DNA of 64,000 nucleotides. It comes from Owenia fusiformis. Lineage: Eukaryota > Annelida > Polychaeta > Sabellida > Oweniidae. The DNA lies in the NCBI GenBank assembly GCA_903813345.2, contig CAIIXF020000010.1, forward strand, positions 3,527,169 to 3,591,168. The letters are read 5' to 3'. Made by a program: the position numbers and the translations under genes. The notes beneath the pieces are model-generated. The model did no database searches. It was given only the letters and a program-made list of their open reading frames with translations, and was not told the origin of the DNA. This document shows positions 24,875 through 36,500 of this stretch, piece after piece (within the stretch, counting starts at the first letter, position 1; each line of letters opens with the position of its first letter).

Positions 24875-25733
24875 TGCTCACCTTAATTGGTGGTAAACAA
24901 AATACAATACTTAGCTATTATGTCCCTATTAGCTTCGGCCTGTCATGAGATAGCCCTCGCAAGCTCGGACTATATTGATGACAGGCCTCGGGAATATATG
25001 CAATGGTACGGACATAATTGTTGTATTACATACCTTTATTTCATGGCTACGTTATGTTAATGACGCCACGTGTATGTGCGATAGAAATTATGAAGAAATG
25101 AAACATGACGTCGTAAGATTGTCATGGTAAAAAGTTTGGCGGCCATACAGGAATATATAGCGGAACTTCAGTTTCATTGACTTCAATACAAATGTGTCGC
25201 TAGGTATGTTACAATACAGTACTCACCAAATTAGATACGGCACGCAAATTAGATATGGCACGCAAATTAGATATGACACGCAACAACCAAAAGTCATCAT
25301 TCATGATTAATTGTGTAATTTAAAATGCAACCCTTATACTAATTGTCCAAGTAATTGATAGAAAATGTACTATCTATAATTTTGGTAAAATCTGAACACT
25401 AGCATTTTTATCTTAATATGCAATAGAGGAGTTTCTAGATATACATGTAGCTTTAAAATCTTATTTAAGTAAATATTCTAAGCCAAAATCAGGATTAATG
25501 ATGTAAATCCAGTTTTTATTTAGAGAATCTAGTTCCTGTTATCATTGTGAAAAAACATGGCCTCCAAAAAAGGAGTGATATCGTATATGAGAACTTCTTG
25601 AACACACGTTTCTCTTAAACCAGTCATTAAAAATCTAGAAATTTAACACATCGTCAATTTAATACTAGGCATCTTTTGAATGGTAACAATATAATTTGAA
25701 AATATACTAAATACTTTCATCTACAGGGTGGTC

Positions 25734-26720
25734 CAAAAAAAGTGAACCCCTGCAACTGGCCATATTTCCCTTATTACTCGCAGGAATTCTTTTATATTTT
25801 CACATGTTGTAGAGGAAGGTCTAAAATTTATGTTGGTACCATTCATTTTTCTTAGTCATGAAATTTGCAGAAATTATAAGCCTTAACCAAACATTACTAA
25901 AAATGGACAAATTGTGATTTTCAATATCCGCGATTCTTCAACTCTTTAACACCTTTCCCCTGAGAATTTTTTAAGCTGCAGTCTTAAAGAACTAATCTTT
26001 TCTGACTTTGTTCAATTTTAAATCCTGCACATTATGGCTTAAAACTAGCATCCTACATTTGTTAGTTGCAAAGTTATTGTGATCCAAAGAGATGTGCTAA
26101 GCTTCCACAGATGAAAACATTTTCCAGTGAAATCATGAACATACCTCTATATGATCTTGAAATGTCAATATCTTCATAAGTCATGGACCAATTCTAATGA
26201 TATATGCCTCAAAACATTGAATATTGGATTTTCTTTTGATTTTTTAAAGATATTTGATGAAGGGGTTATCAGATTCCTGGTCACAGGGGGAAACGTCCTT
26301 CCATAAGAGGCTTTCCTCTAACTGTTGGTGTAGGTAACATACCCCTGAACCGTTGAACAGTTAAAAATACTTCAAAATGATCAATGAAAGTGTGAAATGT
26401 GTTTTCTGCTTGAATAGTGTCCCTTTTGTCATATGGTAGGGTTTTAAACTTGTATCTCTAACTGAAAGCTGTTTAAGATCATCCAATGTGTTTCAACAAT
26501 TTCCGTGAATCACATTTGTTAAAATTTTGTACAATATCTAATTTCCAGGCATGTTTGTTAAACGCTTGTAATTTCTTCAAAATTTAAGGCTGAGAATAAA
26601 TTATGGCATCAACCAAAGTTTTAGACCTTTCTCTACAACATGTGATAATATGAGCCAATTCATGCATGTATTATGAAAAATGTAGCCTGTTGCAGGGGTT
26701 CACTTTTTTGGACCACCCTG
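25734..26720. mobile_element. Mariner-like element with long inverted termini
   Basis: It begins CAGGGTGGTCCAAAAAA and ends with its complement, flanked by TA at 25,732-25,733 and 26,721-26,722. About 32 bp match almost perfectly. A looser inverted similarity continues for nearly 200 bp (for example CACATGTTGTAGAG and AAGGTCTAAAA on both arms). There is no ORF of useful length, so it is non-autonomous. The TIR sequence and TA site fit the Tc1/mariner superfamily. Confidence 0.92.
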
Positions 26721-26842
26721 TATATTGTTTTAGAAAACACATCAAACACTTGTTTTGTTCTTGGTATCATGTTTCCAGAGTGAAATGAAACATCTTTCCG
26801 AACCTCATTGGAACAAAACGACATAAACACAACATGTTTAGG

Positions 26843-29800
26843 TTAGTTAGTTAGTTAGTAAAATATTTATTAAAGTCTCACACTGTAAACAATATACATA
26901 CTAAAATAGCAATAATTAACAGTCCCGCCGGCTTCGGCGTATGAGAGACTCAAGAAAGCAATGTAAAAATATATCAAAAGTATGCTCAGATGTAAAAGTT
27001 TTAAATATCATATTCTCTTCTATTGCACATTATTTTATGTATAGTTTTTGCCAATGGTCTTTGTAAAATAGAATTGTTCATAATTGAGCAGTATTTAGCT
27101 AGACTAGATAATGTATTAAAGTCAGTTATTTCATTTTTGCAAAGTTCAATAAAATCCCTTCGTGCACAAGTATGAAGATCACAGTCAATGAGGATATGCA
27201 TTTCATCTTCGACCCCTTGTTGACACATGCATAATCTTTCTTGAAGGGGAATACCTTGAAACCTGCCTGTTTCAACCTTCAGCGGTAAAGTTCCTGAGCG
27301 TAATCTTGCTAAGTTGCTGCGCTCGTGTTTATGCATGGAAATAGTTACATAGTGTTCTGGGTGTGAAGCATGGATTTTATGAAGCCGGTATACTCGTAGC
27401 TTATTACCATTTACAGGGTTACGGTTATCGTTCCACAATGCAGTATACCATGACTCGTGTTCTTTTGCAACGAGAATTTCTTTGAATTGTTTCAATTGTA
27501 TTTTTATGTTTCTTGTTTCAAGATGAAAAAGATGTTCCGCTCCATAAGATTGCAGCATATTGAGGGTAGCTTCCTCCCATGAACTTCGCTTACGATAAGA
27601 GAATAGGTGGATTTTCTTCATCACTCTAGAATTGTCCATATTTTGTAGCCGACACCATGTACGTGCTATTTCGACTTTTAGCGTCGCTGATATGGGTGTC
27701 CAGGCCATGTCACCTTCCGTGGCTACATTAGGAGCATGCTGGCATACTCCTAAGAAAAACCGCCTTGCTTTATTGGTCACGACGGTGGCTGGCATTGTTG
27801 CGGATTTGGTAATTGCCCAGATAGCCGCAGCATACGTGATCACTGGTATTACAAGCGAGTTATACACATGCGTGTAGACTACGTAGCTAAAGCCACCCAT
27901 GGCACGGGACTTTGTCATGATTGCACCTAGTGCTCTGGATCCTGACTGTGCTAAAATAGTTGCTGTCTTAGTCATGTCTAAATGTTCATTCAGTGTTAAT
28001 CCAAGATATTTATAAGATTGTGCATAATCCAAATTGACAGGTCCACAATGAAATTGATGATTTGATCTTGGGGTTGATAATGGCCTATGATGAATGATTT
28101 TTGTCTTAAGTGCATTTACCGTCATGCGCCATTTGGTGCACCAAGTGTGTAGGGTATCTAGCATTCGTTGCAGGTTGTCCTCTGTGTCCGAAATCAGCGC
28201 TATGTCATCAGCATATAACAATATACCAACATTGGTGTCGCCAATCTGTATCCCGCATTCCAAGGCTGTTATCTCGCGTGCAAGATCGTTAATATAGAGG
28301 GCGAAAATCGAAGTAGACAACTTACAGCCCTGTTTTAGACCCGTGTCGACGCTAAACCACTCAGTCAGCGTGCCATTAATCCTCACTGCATATTGGACAT
28401 CAACATATAGGGACTGTATAGCATGCAGTATGCGTCCTTTAACGCCTGATATCATGAGTTTGTAATACATGCATTGACGGTTGATAGTATCGAAGGCACG
28501 GCGCCCGTCGACGTACGCAACAAACGTTGATTGTCGAGCATTCTTGCGGTCCCTAATGATTGACGTCAGGGAGTAGATGTGATCAATACAGTTGCGGTCA
28601 GTTCTGAATCCGTTTTGAAGATCAGACAGTTTACCGTTCGCTTCAAGCCACTTTAACAGTCTCGTGTTGAGGATGGTGCAATATATTTTGCATGGTACCG
28701 AAATTAGGCAGATACCTCTGTAATTCGTAGGGATTTTCTGGTCACCAGATTTGTGGATGGGATTGATAATTCCTTTATTCCATGAACTTGGAACTCGACC
28801 AAGATTGAAGCTTGTGGTGATTATTTTGTAGAGTAAATCAATACACGTTCGGTTTTTTAGTGTCTCAGCTGGTATCCCGTCAAAACCTGCCGCTTTCCGT
28901 ACTTTTGCAGCGTATACAGCTTTTGCTACCTCTCCATGCGTTATATCACGGTTAAGTTCTGGGTTAAGGTCATTTGGCTCATCAGAATTGGTAGAATCCA
29001 TAAATGTTTTAATGTTATCAAGATGGTTTTGATCAAAATTCGGGTCATTGTTATCATTATACATTTTTTCAAAATCGTTTTTCCATGTATTTAACACTAT
29101 TTTCTTGTCGTTTGTTGTATTTCCGTCTGGCATTGTAACTTCCATAGGTATTTTTGTAGTTCGATCATTTGACATTCCAATTTTCCCAAAGTCTTCCCAA
29201 AACGATCGTTGGTCATATTTGTTGCTAAAAAGTTCCAGTAAATGTTCTTGCTCTCGTAATTGATATCGTCTTTTATGCTTTCGTAACATTTTGTCGAACA
29301 GTTTACGTTCTTGGTTGTACTCGGTTTTTAGTTGTCGTGCGAATCGTGTTCCACGTTGTTTACATTTAAGCCATAACTTTTCTTTTTGTGATACAATGTT
29401 CCATTTTTCTTGAAGTTCATTGCACCAGTATGGTTTTACCATGTGTTTCGTTCTTTTACTCTGGTTTGTTTTTATCTTTGGGAGCTTATTGTCCATTTCA
29501 GTTTTGACGAGCATTTCAAATTCAATATACGCAGAATCTAAAGTTTCAGAATCTTGGAGTTTTTGTTCAATGACATTAATAGCCTCGTTCAACTTGGGCA
29601 GTATTTGTTCATTATCCATAAACGATTCGTCTATTTTACGTAGATTGTATCTGGTTGTTCTGGGCGTGATTAGTTGATCGGGTGTGACATTGGGGGAGGG
29701 GGAGTGGGAGTGGGAGGGGGCCGAGATGGCTTCATTACGTTGTAGCCGGCACTCGAGTATAGAGTGATCGGGCTTTACGTTTGGTGGGTACGTGGCTAAT

Positions 29801-30121
29801 ACTGGGTGTTCATCGAGAATATGAGCCATCGTACGTACACTGAAGTCACTCCATAGGTCAAGCTGCTCATGTGGGACGATTACGTAATCCACGACCGCTT
29901 TCCCTTTGTGTGAGATTGAAGTAAATTCACTGGGTCCGAATCGTCCGTTCAGCATACAAAGGTTAGCAGTGGTCAGAAAATCGCTTAGCTGGTCACCATA
30001 GCTGTTTTTTGTAAAATCAGTGACAAGACGCGTTCTGATGTTATCAACACCTTCAATATAATCCAATGTGTCGCCACAGCGGGAGTTCAAGTCTCCACAT
30101 ATACGGTCTCTACGGTTTAGG
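26843..30121 (-). mobile_element. Near-intact, 5'-truncated non-LTR retrotransposon
   Basis: One open frame of 1,029 codons (30,090-27,001) extends upstream without a stop to about 30,120. It starts inside an apurinic/apyrimidinic endonuclease domain (GDLNSRCGD and, about 110 residues on, PDHSIL). It continues through a reverse transcriptase (GLKQGCKLSTSIFALYINDL and LLYADDIALIS) and ends in a C-terminal CMCQQG...H...C motif. The tail is (CTAA)n at 26,843-26,860. A possible 7-bp target duplication GTTTAGG sits at 26,836-26,842 and 30,115-30,121. The clade cannot be fixed by eye. Confidence 0.92.
27001..30090 (-). CDS. Endonuclease-reverse transcriptase ORF of retrotransposon
   Basis: This 1,029-residue product has, in order: the C-terminal half of an APE-like endonuclease (residues about 1-115), a linker with basic and coiled-coil-like stretches (about 130-320), and a reverse transcriptase (about 390-670, catalytic YADD near residue 620). 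A thumb/connection region follows, then a Cys/His motif (CMC...H...CDLHTC) near the C-terminus. It is intact to the stop at 27,001-27,003, showing recent insertion. The missing 5' part means this copy cannot move alone. The ATG used here is internal to the ancestral protein. Confidence 0.85.
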   Translation of the reverse strand: MNSRCGDTLDYIEGVDNIRTRLVTDFTKNSYGDQLSDFLTTANLCMLNGRFGPSEFTSISHKGKAVVDYVIVPHEQLDLWSDFSVRTMAHILDEHPVLATYPPNVKPDHSILECRLQRNEAISAPSHSHSPSPNVTPDQLITPRTTRYNLRKIDESFMDNEQILPKLNEAINVIEQKLQDSETLDSAYIEFEMLVKTEMDNKLPKIKTNQSKRTKHMVKPYWCNELQEKWNIVSQKEKLWLKCKQRGTRFARQLKTEYNQERKLFDKMLRKHKRRYQLREQEHLLELFSNKYDQRSFWEDFGKIGMSNDRTTKIPMEVTMPDGNTTNDKKIVLNTWKNDFEKMYNDNNDPNFDQNHLDNIKTFMDSTNSDEPNDLNPELNRDITHGEVAKAVYAAKVRKAAGFDGIPAETLKNRTCIDLLYKIITTSFNLGRVPSSWNKGIINPIHKSGDQKIPTNYRGICLISVPCKIYCTILNTRLLKWLEANGKLSDLQNGFRTDRNCIDHIYSLTSIIRDRKNARQSTFVAYVDGRRAFDTINRQCMYYKLMISGVKGRILHAIQSLYVDVQYAVRINGTLTEWFSVDTGLKQGCKLSTSIFALYINDLAREITALECGIQIGDTNVGILLYADDIALISDTEDNLQRMLDTLHTWCTKWRMTVNALKTKIIHHRPLSTPRSNHQFHCGPVNLDYAQSYKYLGLTLNEHLDMTKTATILAQSGSRALGAIMTKSRAMGGFSYVVYTHVYNSLVIPVITYAAAIWAITKSATMPATVVTNKARRFFLGVCQHAPNVATEGDMAWTPISATLKVEIARTWCRLQNMDNSRVMKKIHLFSYRKRSSWEEATLNMLQSYGAEHLFHLETRNIKIQLKQFKEILVAKEHESWYTALWNDNRNPVNGNKLRVYRLHKIHASHPEHYVTISMHKHERSNLARLRSGTLPLKVETGRFQGIPLQERLCMCQQGVEDEMHILIDCDLHTCARRDFIELCKNEITDFNTLSSLAKYCSIMNNSILQRPLAKTIHKIMCNRREYDI

Positions 30122-30129
30122 TCTCTTAA

Positions 30130-30290
30130 TATTGTAATTGTACAAAGGAAATGTTGGTTGATTTCAAAAAGTATCTTGTTAATGAAATAAAAGGTTTATC
30201 TTGATTTTTATCTATTTTGGGGGGATTTGTTCAAATTTTTTGAAATTTTTTTTAATCAACCAATAATTCCTTTGTATAAGTATAATATTT
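30130..30290. repeat. 160-bp hairpin element, copy 2
   Basis: It matches 20,982-21,142 through both arms and the ATCTATTTTGGGGGG centre. The retrotransposon at 26,843-30,121 ends directly beside it. Confidence 0.6.
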
Positions 30291-31287
30291 TTTATTTTTT
30301 ATTTATTTTTTTGCATATTAAAAAGTGATTACATGTCATACAATCTTACTTTAATGGCAGTATACAATTTAACTAAAAATCGCTTTGACCAAGCATCAAC
30401 TTTTCTGTATTGAGAGAAAGGATGAATACCTGTCTCTATCATTCCTTAACATGACACCATCTAACCCATTCTTTGTGAAAATTGACTGAATATTAGAGAA
30501 AAATTTCCATGAGATTTCATTATTATTGTGATATAGATCAGATAAATCATTAAAGATGTCTTTGTGCAGACCTTGTGGCATATCGTACTTTAAATAGGCA
30601 TAATAACCAATCTATCTTTTATCAATCAAGCTTAAAATGGGTTTCCACCCAAAATCACCTATCAGTGCTTCCCTTGCTGGGTTACACTTTAGTTGAAGGA
30701 TGTCTATACCCATATTATATTGCATTGAGGAGAACGCTTTGGAAGACGACTCACTCAGAACAAACACTCCACATCACTGGTGATCCGCTCGATTACGCTG
30801 GTTACCGAAACGGTTCGTTTTGGTAACAAAATGTCGGAACGTCGAAGGTACGATTTTTCTTTTTTCCTTATTTCACGCGTTGTAGGCAGAATCCAAAACG
30901 ACGTTTTTTCTCACAAATGTGTATCAGCATCATATATGTTTTAGAAAAAGTACATGTTTGAGAAAAATAGCTCAGAAGACAACAGAATCGTTGATTTAAT
31001 TCCTCACTTAAGTTACATAAACGGTTTGGGTTAAAGTGCAGATCTTAACTGTTTTTCTAAATAATTGTCGCATTAAATTGTTGTCAATAAGTCAACATTA
31101 CATAAAATACCGTGTTTTTTACAGAATGTTTTCAATGATTTTTCAATGGTTTAAGAGAAAACATTGTTGAATCCAGTTCTCCATATCGATACCACTCCTT
31201 TCTTGCAACTGATTTTCAAAATGATACACAGTTCCCTCCATAACTCGTATTTTTGCAAGGACTCGGATGGATGGATATTCTGTCGTA

Positions 31288-32072
31288 ATCACACCAAACT
31301 AGACAGTAGTTCTTACCCGTTCTTGCCAGTCCTACGAAAACGTCGTAAAACGGGCTCAATCTGACTGTGGTCGGGAAATATGTCTAAAATAATTAGCTAC
31401 TTCGTTCATAAACAGTCTTCAATACGTCCATCTCATTCGCAGTTCGTTCAGGGCGCACCACGTCGGTGTGCAACGTCGTATAAACGCGTCCCTTAGTCTA
31501 GAAGGTAATCATGACCTGATTACAGAACGGTATGGTCGCCATCTAGTTTTGAATCGATTCAAAATTCTAAATCACATTCCCCGTCCGGGAAAGTCCATGA
31601 AGTTCGCAAACAGACCGTAGAACGTTGTAGCTACGTTCATCCGTTCGCACAGAGTTTAAAATCAGTTTTGAAGAACGCAGTGGCAACTTGCTTGGTGTGA
31701 TAGCTATATTTTTGCTAACTCGTTTTTAGATACGTTCTTAATCAGTTTTAACCCGTTTGCAATTAGTTCTACCTCGTTCTCAATACGTCCTCAGACAGTT
31801 CAACTCGTTGTAAAAACGTCCCTAGTAGGGTTGAAGTACGACGGTTCCGATCGTAGTACGTCCAGCTCGTCGTTAGCAGGTTAAGTTGTCACTCGTTCTA
31901 ATTGTGGAAGGTGAACATTTGAGCATGTTCTAAGTTCTACAGGACCTACCCGTCCGAGTACGTTCGATGAAGTTTGTTTATAGACCCCAAACGGTTCTAA
32001 GTACGTCCAGTTCGTTCGTACACAGTTGAAGCACGTTTTCGAGAACGTAGTGAGAACTAGTTTGGTGTGATA
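31288..32072. mobile_element. CpG-rich foldback/tandem element
   Basis: TCACACCAAACTAG at the left end is complemented by CTAGTTTGGTGTGA at the right end, and CTTGGTGTGATAG recurs internally at about 31,690. Between lie two diverged direct copies of about 370-400 bp (31,330-31,705 and 31,720-32,072). They are packed with ACGTTC, TACGTCC and TTCGTT motifs, far more CpG than the surroundings. No ORF is present. Confidence 0.7.
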
Positions 32073-32940
32073 GAAGGGTTACGTGGTAATGTCGATTTTC
32101 AAAATTTCATCAAATTATCATCAATTTTTGACTTATTGTAATTGAGGAAAAAAAATTGGAGGTATTAGAAATAAAGTCAAATTACGTTTTCATCAATAGT
32201 GTAAGTATTTTCATCGCAGGTTAAGTAAGTAAATATTCAAAGGTAAAGAGGCTTTAACACGTAGTTCAATGGTGGAGCTAAGGTTGCCAAACTTATGGAG
32301 GGGAGTGTATATCCATGGATCAGCTGTTTTGGCACTTAAACCCATCTTAATAGAAAGGCAAGGCTATTTTCTTGAGAAGTATTTCTTGAAATCCTCTAAA
32401 TTCCTTGAGTGTGGCTTTAATGCAGAGAGATGTAGTATGGCAATTAAAAATAATTCAATGTTTTAAATGCTTAGTACAACTTGCACACAACATAAATATA
32501 GAAACTGTCATCCTGGTACTCATCACACTTTTCTGTTCTTCAATACATGTATGTTAATATTAAAAAAGAAACTAATAGAAAGCCATAGTGTCTCCTCATT
32601 AGGCTAAAAGACTGCACAGGGTCATCAATCATATGGCGAAAACGTTCAACGGTCTATTTTCAAACAATATCGTTCCAAAATTATATTAGAAATTCATATC
32701 ACTGTTAAATTGACTGTGTTAACCAGAGGACAAAGGGAAGAATATATACTATTTATATAGGAGAGACTTGCATTACAAACCTTAGCAATCGATAGTCATT
32801 ATCAATGTAAACCATGGAGAGATGTACATGTATCCCGAAACATCGCGCCAATTGCTTTGTCAATAACGATTCAAACAACACAAATATTATTCGACGATGG
32901 ATTAGTTAGATAATTATATTTTGGCAAACAGAAGCGGAGC

Positions 32941-33494
32941 ATGTCGAAATTGGTAAGTTGAATATGTACATAAAATATACTGAATAAGGCTAAACTTTAA
33001 GAAACTCGTTAGTCATAAAATTCGATTCAAGTATTTATCTCTCTGCAAAAAAATTAATATTATTTAAAATAGGTCAGTCCGATATTTAACAAAGAAGATT
33101 GTTTTAAGGTCCTACTGAATCACATTCTATTAATGAACCTTTTCATTCTGGACTAATGAACCTTTTCATTCTCAACATACATTGCTTGCACGGAGTATCA
33201 TGTAACTGGTGGGACCCCCTCTAAAAACTTGACACCACTAACTTGACCAGGTGGAAATCTGTTTAACATTCAAATGAACAGAAATGACGTTATCTAAGTG
33301 AAGTCAGGATGATCTTTTGGAGTGTTAATTATGATATTTCGTTTTCATAGGGCGATAACGATGCATTGAAGTTTGATAAAAAATTGGCGAAACAGATTTC
33401 CGAACTTTCCGAGCAATTAGGTGCGATTTGTGTGAGAACAAATCGAGCGTTGCATTTTTATATCACCCATGCATTGTTATACTTTAATTTTCAG
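32941..33494 (+). other. Possible alternative 5' exons of gene C
   Basis: ATG at 32,941 plus three codons ends at a strong donor (TTG|gtaagt). An acceptor at 33,350 opens a frame in phase 0 that encodes a charged, helix-like stretch (DALKFDKKLAKQISELSEQ). It then runs without a stop into the signal-peptide exon at 33,495. It could be a different N-terminus or an unrelated small gene. A and B have nothing similar, and no transcript evidence is available. Confidence 0.3.
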
Positions 33495-33543
33495 ATGTGT
33501 ATAGTGTATTTGGTCCAAGAAATCATTGTGATATACGGACAGG
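33495..33543 (+). CDS. Gene C signal-peptide exon
   Basis: This 49-bp exon after ttttcag encodes [16 protein letters not shown] and ends phase 1 at gtaaga. ATG is its first codon, at the same relative place where gene B must start. Confidence 0.55.
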
Positions 33544-36500
33544 GTAAGATAACTTTTTCGTACATTTACTCGTTCTTTCCCTCCCTAAATTGTGGCTTCT
33601 CCAAACTGACATTTGTGACCAGCTCTGTATACCTCGAATGTAGAAGGTCGATACGGACAAAATAAAGCTCCTCATCGGTCAGTCCGTGCATGGACGCACA
33701 ACTCCCTGGTCTATCTGTATGTGTCCATAAATTCGTCCGTCCTTCCGTAAGGCAATAGAGAGAGATTTAGCTCGTACGGAGACACACAACCTATTGATCC
33801 TTCCGCCGAGTGGGAAGACGAATAGATGGCATCACAAAAACAAAAATATAGTCCAGTTATTGTAATTACATTAGCATCACCAGTGGTTTGATTTTGGTAA
33901 GTACATGAATGAAAAAGTGTATGTATGGACCAACTCTAACACATGATTTGATGTGATTAAGGTGCATTTTCTTTAACAAATTTGACCTTTTTGACCTGCC
34001 TCCATCTGTCAAAAGCAGAATGACATTTTTTGACATTTTCTATAGATGGCGTCTTCAACAGGTGAGATCTTTTGATTTTCGTGGGGAATTTTGATTCAAA
34101 CTTTTTTGACTGACAGAGGACATACTGGGGTATGATGGAATGATAGCAAAACATGTCCACAAATCTTAGTTTTCTCTGGAAGACAGATCGTTTGTATGGG
34201 AATACGAATGTTATAACAATTAGTTGAGTTAACCCTACATGAAAGCACAGCTTATGTTTATGCGTATAGCCATACTCTACGTTATATAAGTAAACGTGAA
34301 TAGAAATTTGGGGTATCGCAAAAATATTATTTCTACAATCAATGCTAATATTCTTTTCAAGAACAAATAAATATAATGGTTATTTATAAACACTTTTAAA
34401 AGTGCGTTGCGAAATCTCTCTAAAAACTCACCGAAAGTCAAAAATCTGTGATTTTCTGTAGAAAAACATATAATAGACACAAAATGTATGTTCCAATAAA
34501 ACAATTGTAAGTTAACTGTTTCAGCTCGAGAGTCAACCATAAATATCATAATGTTTACTTCAATGTCATCAATGAGAGCCCATCGTTCATCACCGGGCAA
34601 CTAGAATAAGAAAATAACTTCGCAGAGCTTGTCAAATTGCGTCAAACATAACATTTCTGTGTTTGTGATAAAGAATTTTATTACAAATTCCCAGAAAGAA
34701 TGATAAAAAATAATGGCAATTTTGAAAATATTTTGTCCAACACGATAACGCCATCATGAGTACTCAATGTCGACGCAGTTTCTATCGTTTCGTCCGTCCC
34801 GCATCATATTAGTTTGTGCGTTATCAAATTTTGAGTGTTTGCCTGAGTCTGGTCCACAACTCATATGAAAGGATGTGGTGTGAACTTGTTGTATATGTAC
34901 CACTGCATATAAAATAACACAGGACTCCTTCAAGTAGGCGTTTTTGGCTCTATTTTCTAGTGTTAATACCTAAAATACGGAATTGGCTATACCAATGAAC
35001 AGTCAAGCCAAGTAACTAAGTCAACATTCGAAAATAAAAATCTCAAAAATCGTCCATCTTTGATTTCCAAAATAATTTTTGAGGTGGTTTTTAAGATGAT
35101 AATACATCTTTTAACGTATTAATTTTGAGTACATCTTGAATCCATTCTCAACAAAGCGTTGTCGAAATAAGGATTCGAAATATTTGAGTTCGGGATGATA
35201 AAAGTACGTTAAGATATACCGCTCCTTAACAAACTCCTTTGGGAACAAGATATAGAATCAAATGCAAATTCTTCTTATTTACTCCCTGACACATGGCAAC
35301 GAATGTTACATCAGTTAATATCTCCGTTTTAAATAATTTTGTAAAACGTTGTTCTCTACAGGTGCCATTTTTACAATTGAAAAACAAAATTAAACATTTT
35401 GCATTTCTAAATTGATAAGTTTCTTGGAATACAACTTAACTGTTAACGATTTAAGTCATTAAGAATATTTCCCTCAGTGATCCCATGCTAAATAGACAGT
35501 AACTAGGTTATTATTTTGTGTTCGACCTTGTTTTCGTGACTTTTAAACATGAGTCGACAATTATGTAGGAAATTTCAATTCCAAATGTAAGCGTGTCAAC
35601 TCCTGTTTTTGCACAGAATTTAGCCTTTTATAAAGATAGATCGCCAAAATCTGCATGTACCTCTCAATGAGGCGACACATTTTTAAATTTATAGATGCTA
35701 AGCTCTAAACTCAAACAAAAATTCAAACCACCCGCTATTATTTTGATTACATAAGACGAAATTTCCTCTCCCGGGGAGCACTGTGGTAACACTTTGAAGG
35801 AGGATTCTTGAAAAATCGTTCGAATTTTCACAAAAGGTTTCACGCAGTTTTATTGCTTTGTTTAAGCCTCGACTAAAATCATACTCAAATCCGATACCAT
35901 AATTATAAATTAAAATAAACCATTAAACTCAGGTCAGGTTATATAATAAACCGTTTCGAGAATTGATTATTTGAGTTAACTGTGTATATTCAAATAAATG
36001 AAAGTCGGCATGTATTCGACAGTTAATGTAGACACATGATGTATGCATCCATGTGTGACTTAAATATCGATTCATGACTATCATATTTGGCTTTCAAAAA
36101 TTAAGTTGGAAGTTACAGTGGTTGGAGATTAACGAAAATGTCAATCATATCCGAATATCCGAACGACGTCAAGTATTAGCAATATCCTTTTTGTGCATCT
36201 CGAACAAGGCAAGGTTCTGTGATCCAGCAATGTGCATTCCGAAAGAAATAATTCACAAATATCAACAAATTTCATTGAGTTGGATATTACATTCGAAATC
36301 ACAACTTTCGAAATGTTTGTTTTAAACAAGAATTGTAAGAACTTAAAACATGTTGTTAGTTTTTTAAACCGCATATCCTCATTTACGTTCTTTGACAAGG
36401 ATGAATTCATTTGAAAACATGGATTTTCTTGATTATTCTTCAAAACTACCCTTGAAATATGTGTGTGGGATATTACAGTGTAAATTGACACGCATTTGTG

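Larger units (their letters stand above)
24058..25371. repeat. Recent tandem duplication, unit 2 (1,314 bp)
   Basis: Direct copy of 22,744-24,057. The junction GTACT|CAATGATT at 24,057/24,058 marks where the repeat restarts inside the former stalk codons. After 25,371 the sequence becomes unrelated. Confidence 0.93.

Noticed and set aside
27632-29677. Several + strand frames of 60-85 codons
   Set aside because: They are antisense to the retrotransposon frame and show no family resemblance.
25400-31200. Remains of another A/B-type gene copy
   Set aside because: The similarity to gene B introns here comes from the 160-bp hairpin and neighbouring repeat sequence, partly in inverted orientation; no ectodomain or stalk codons are present.
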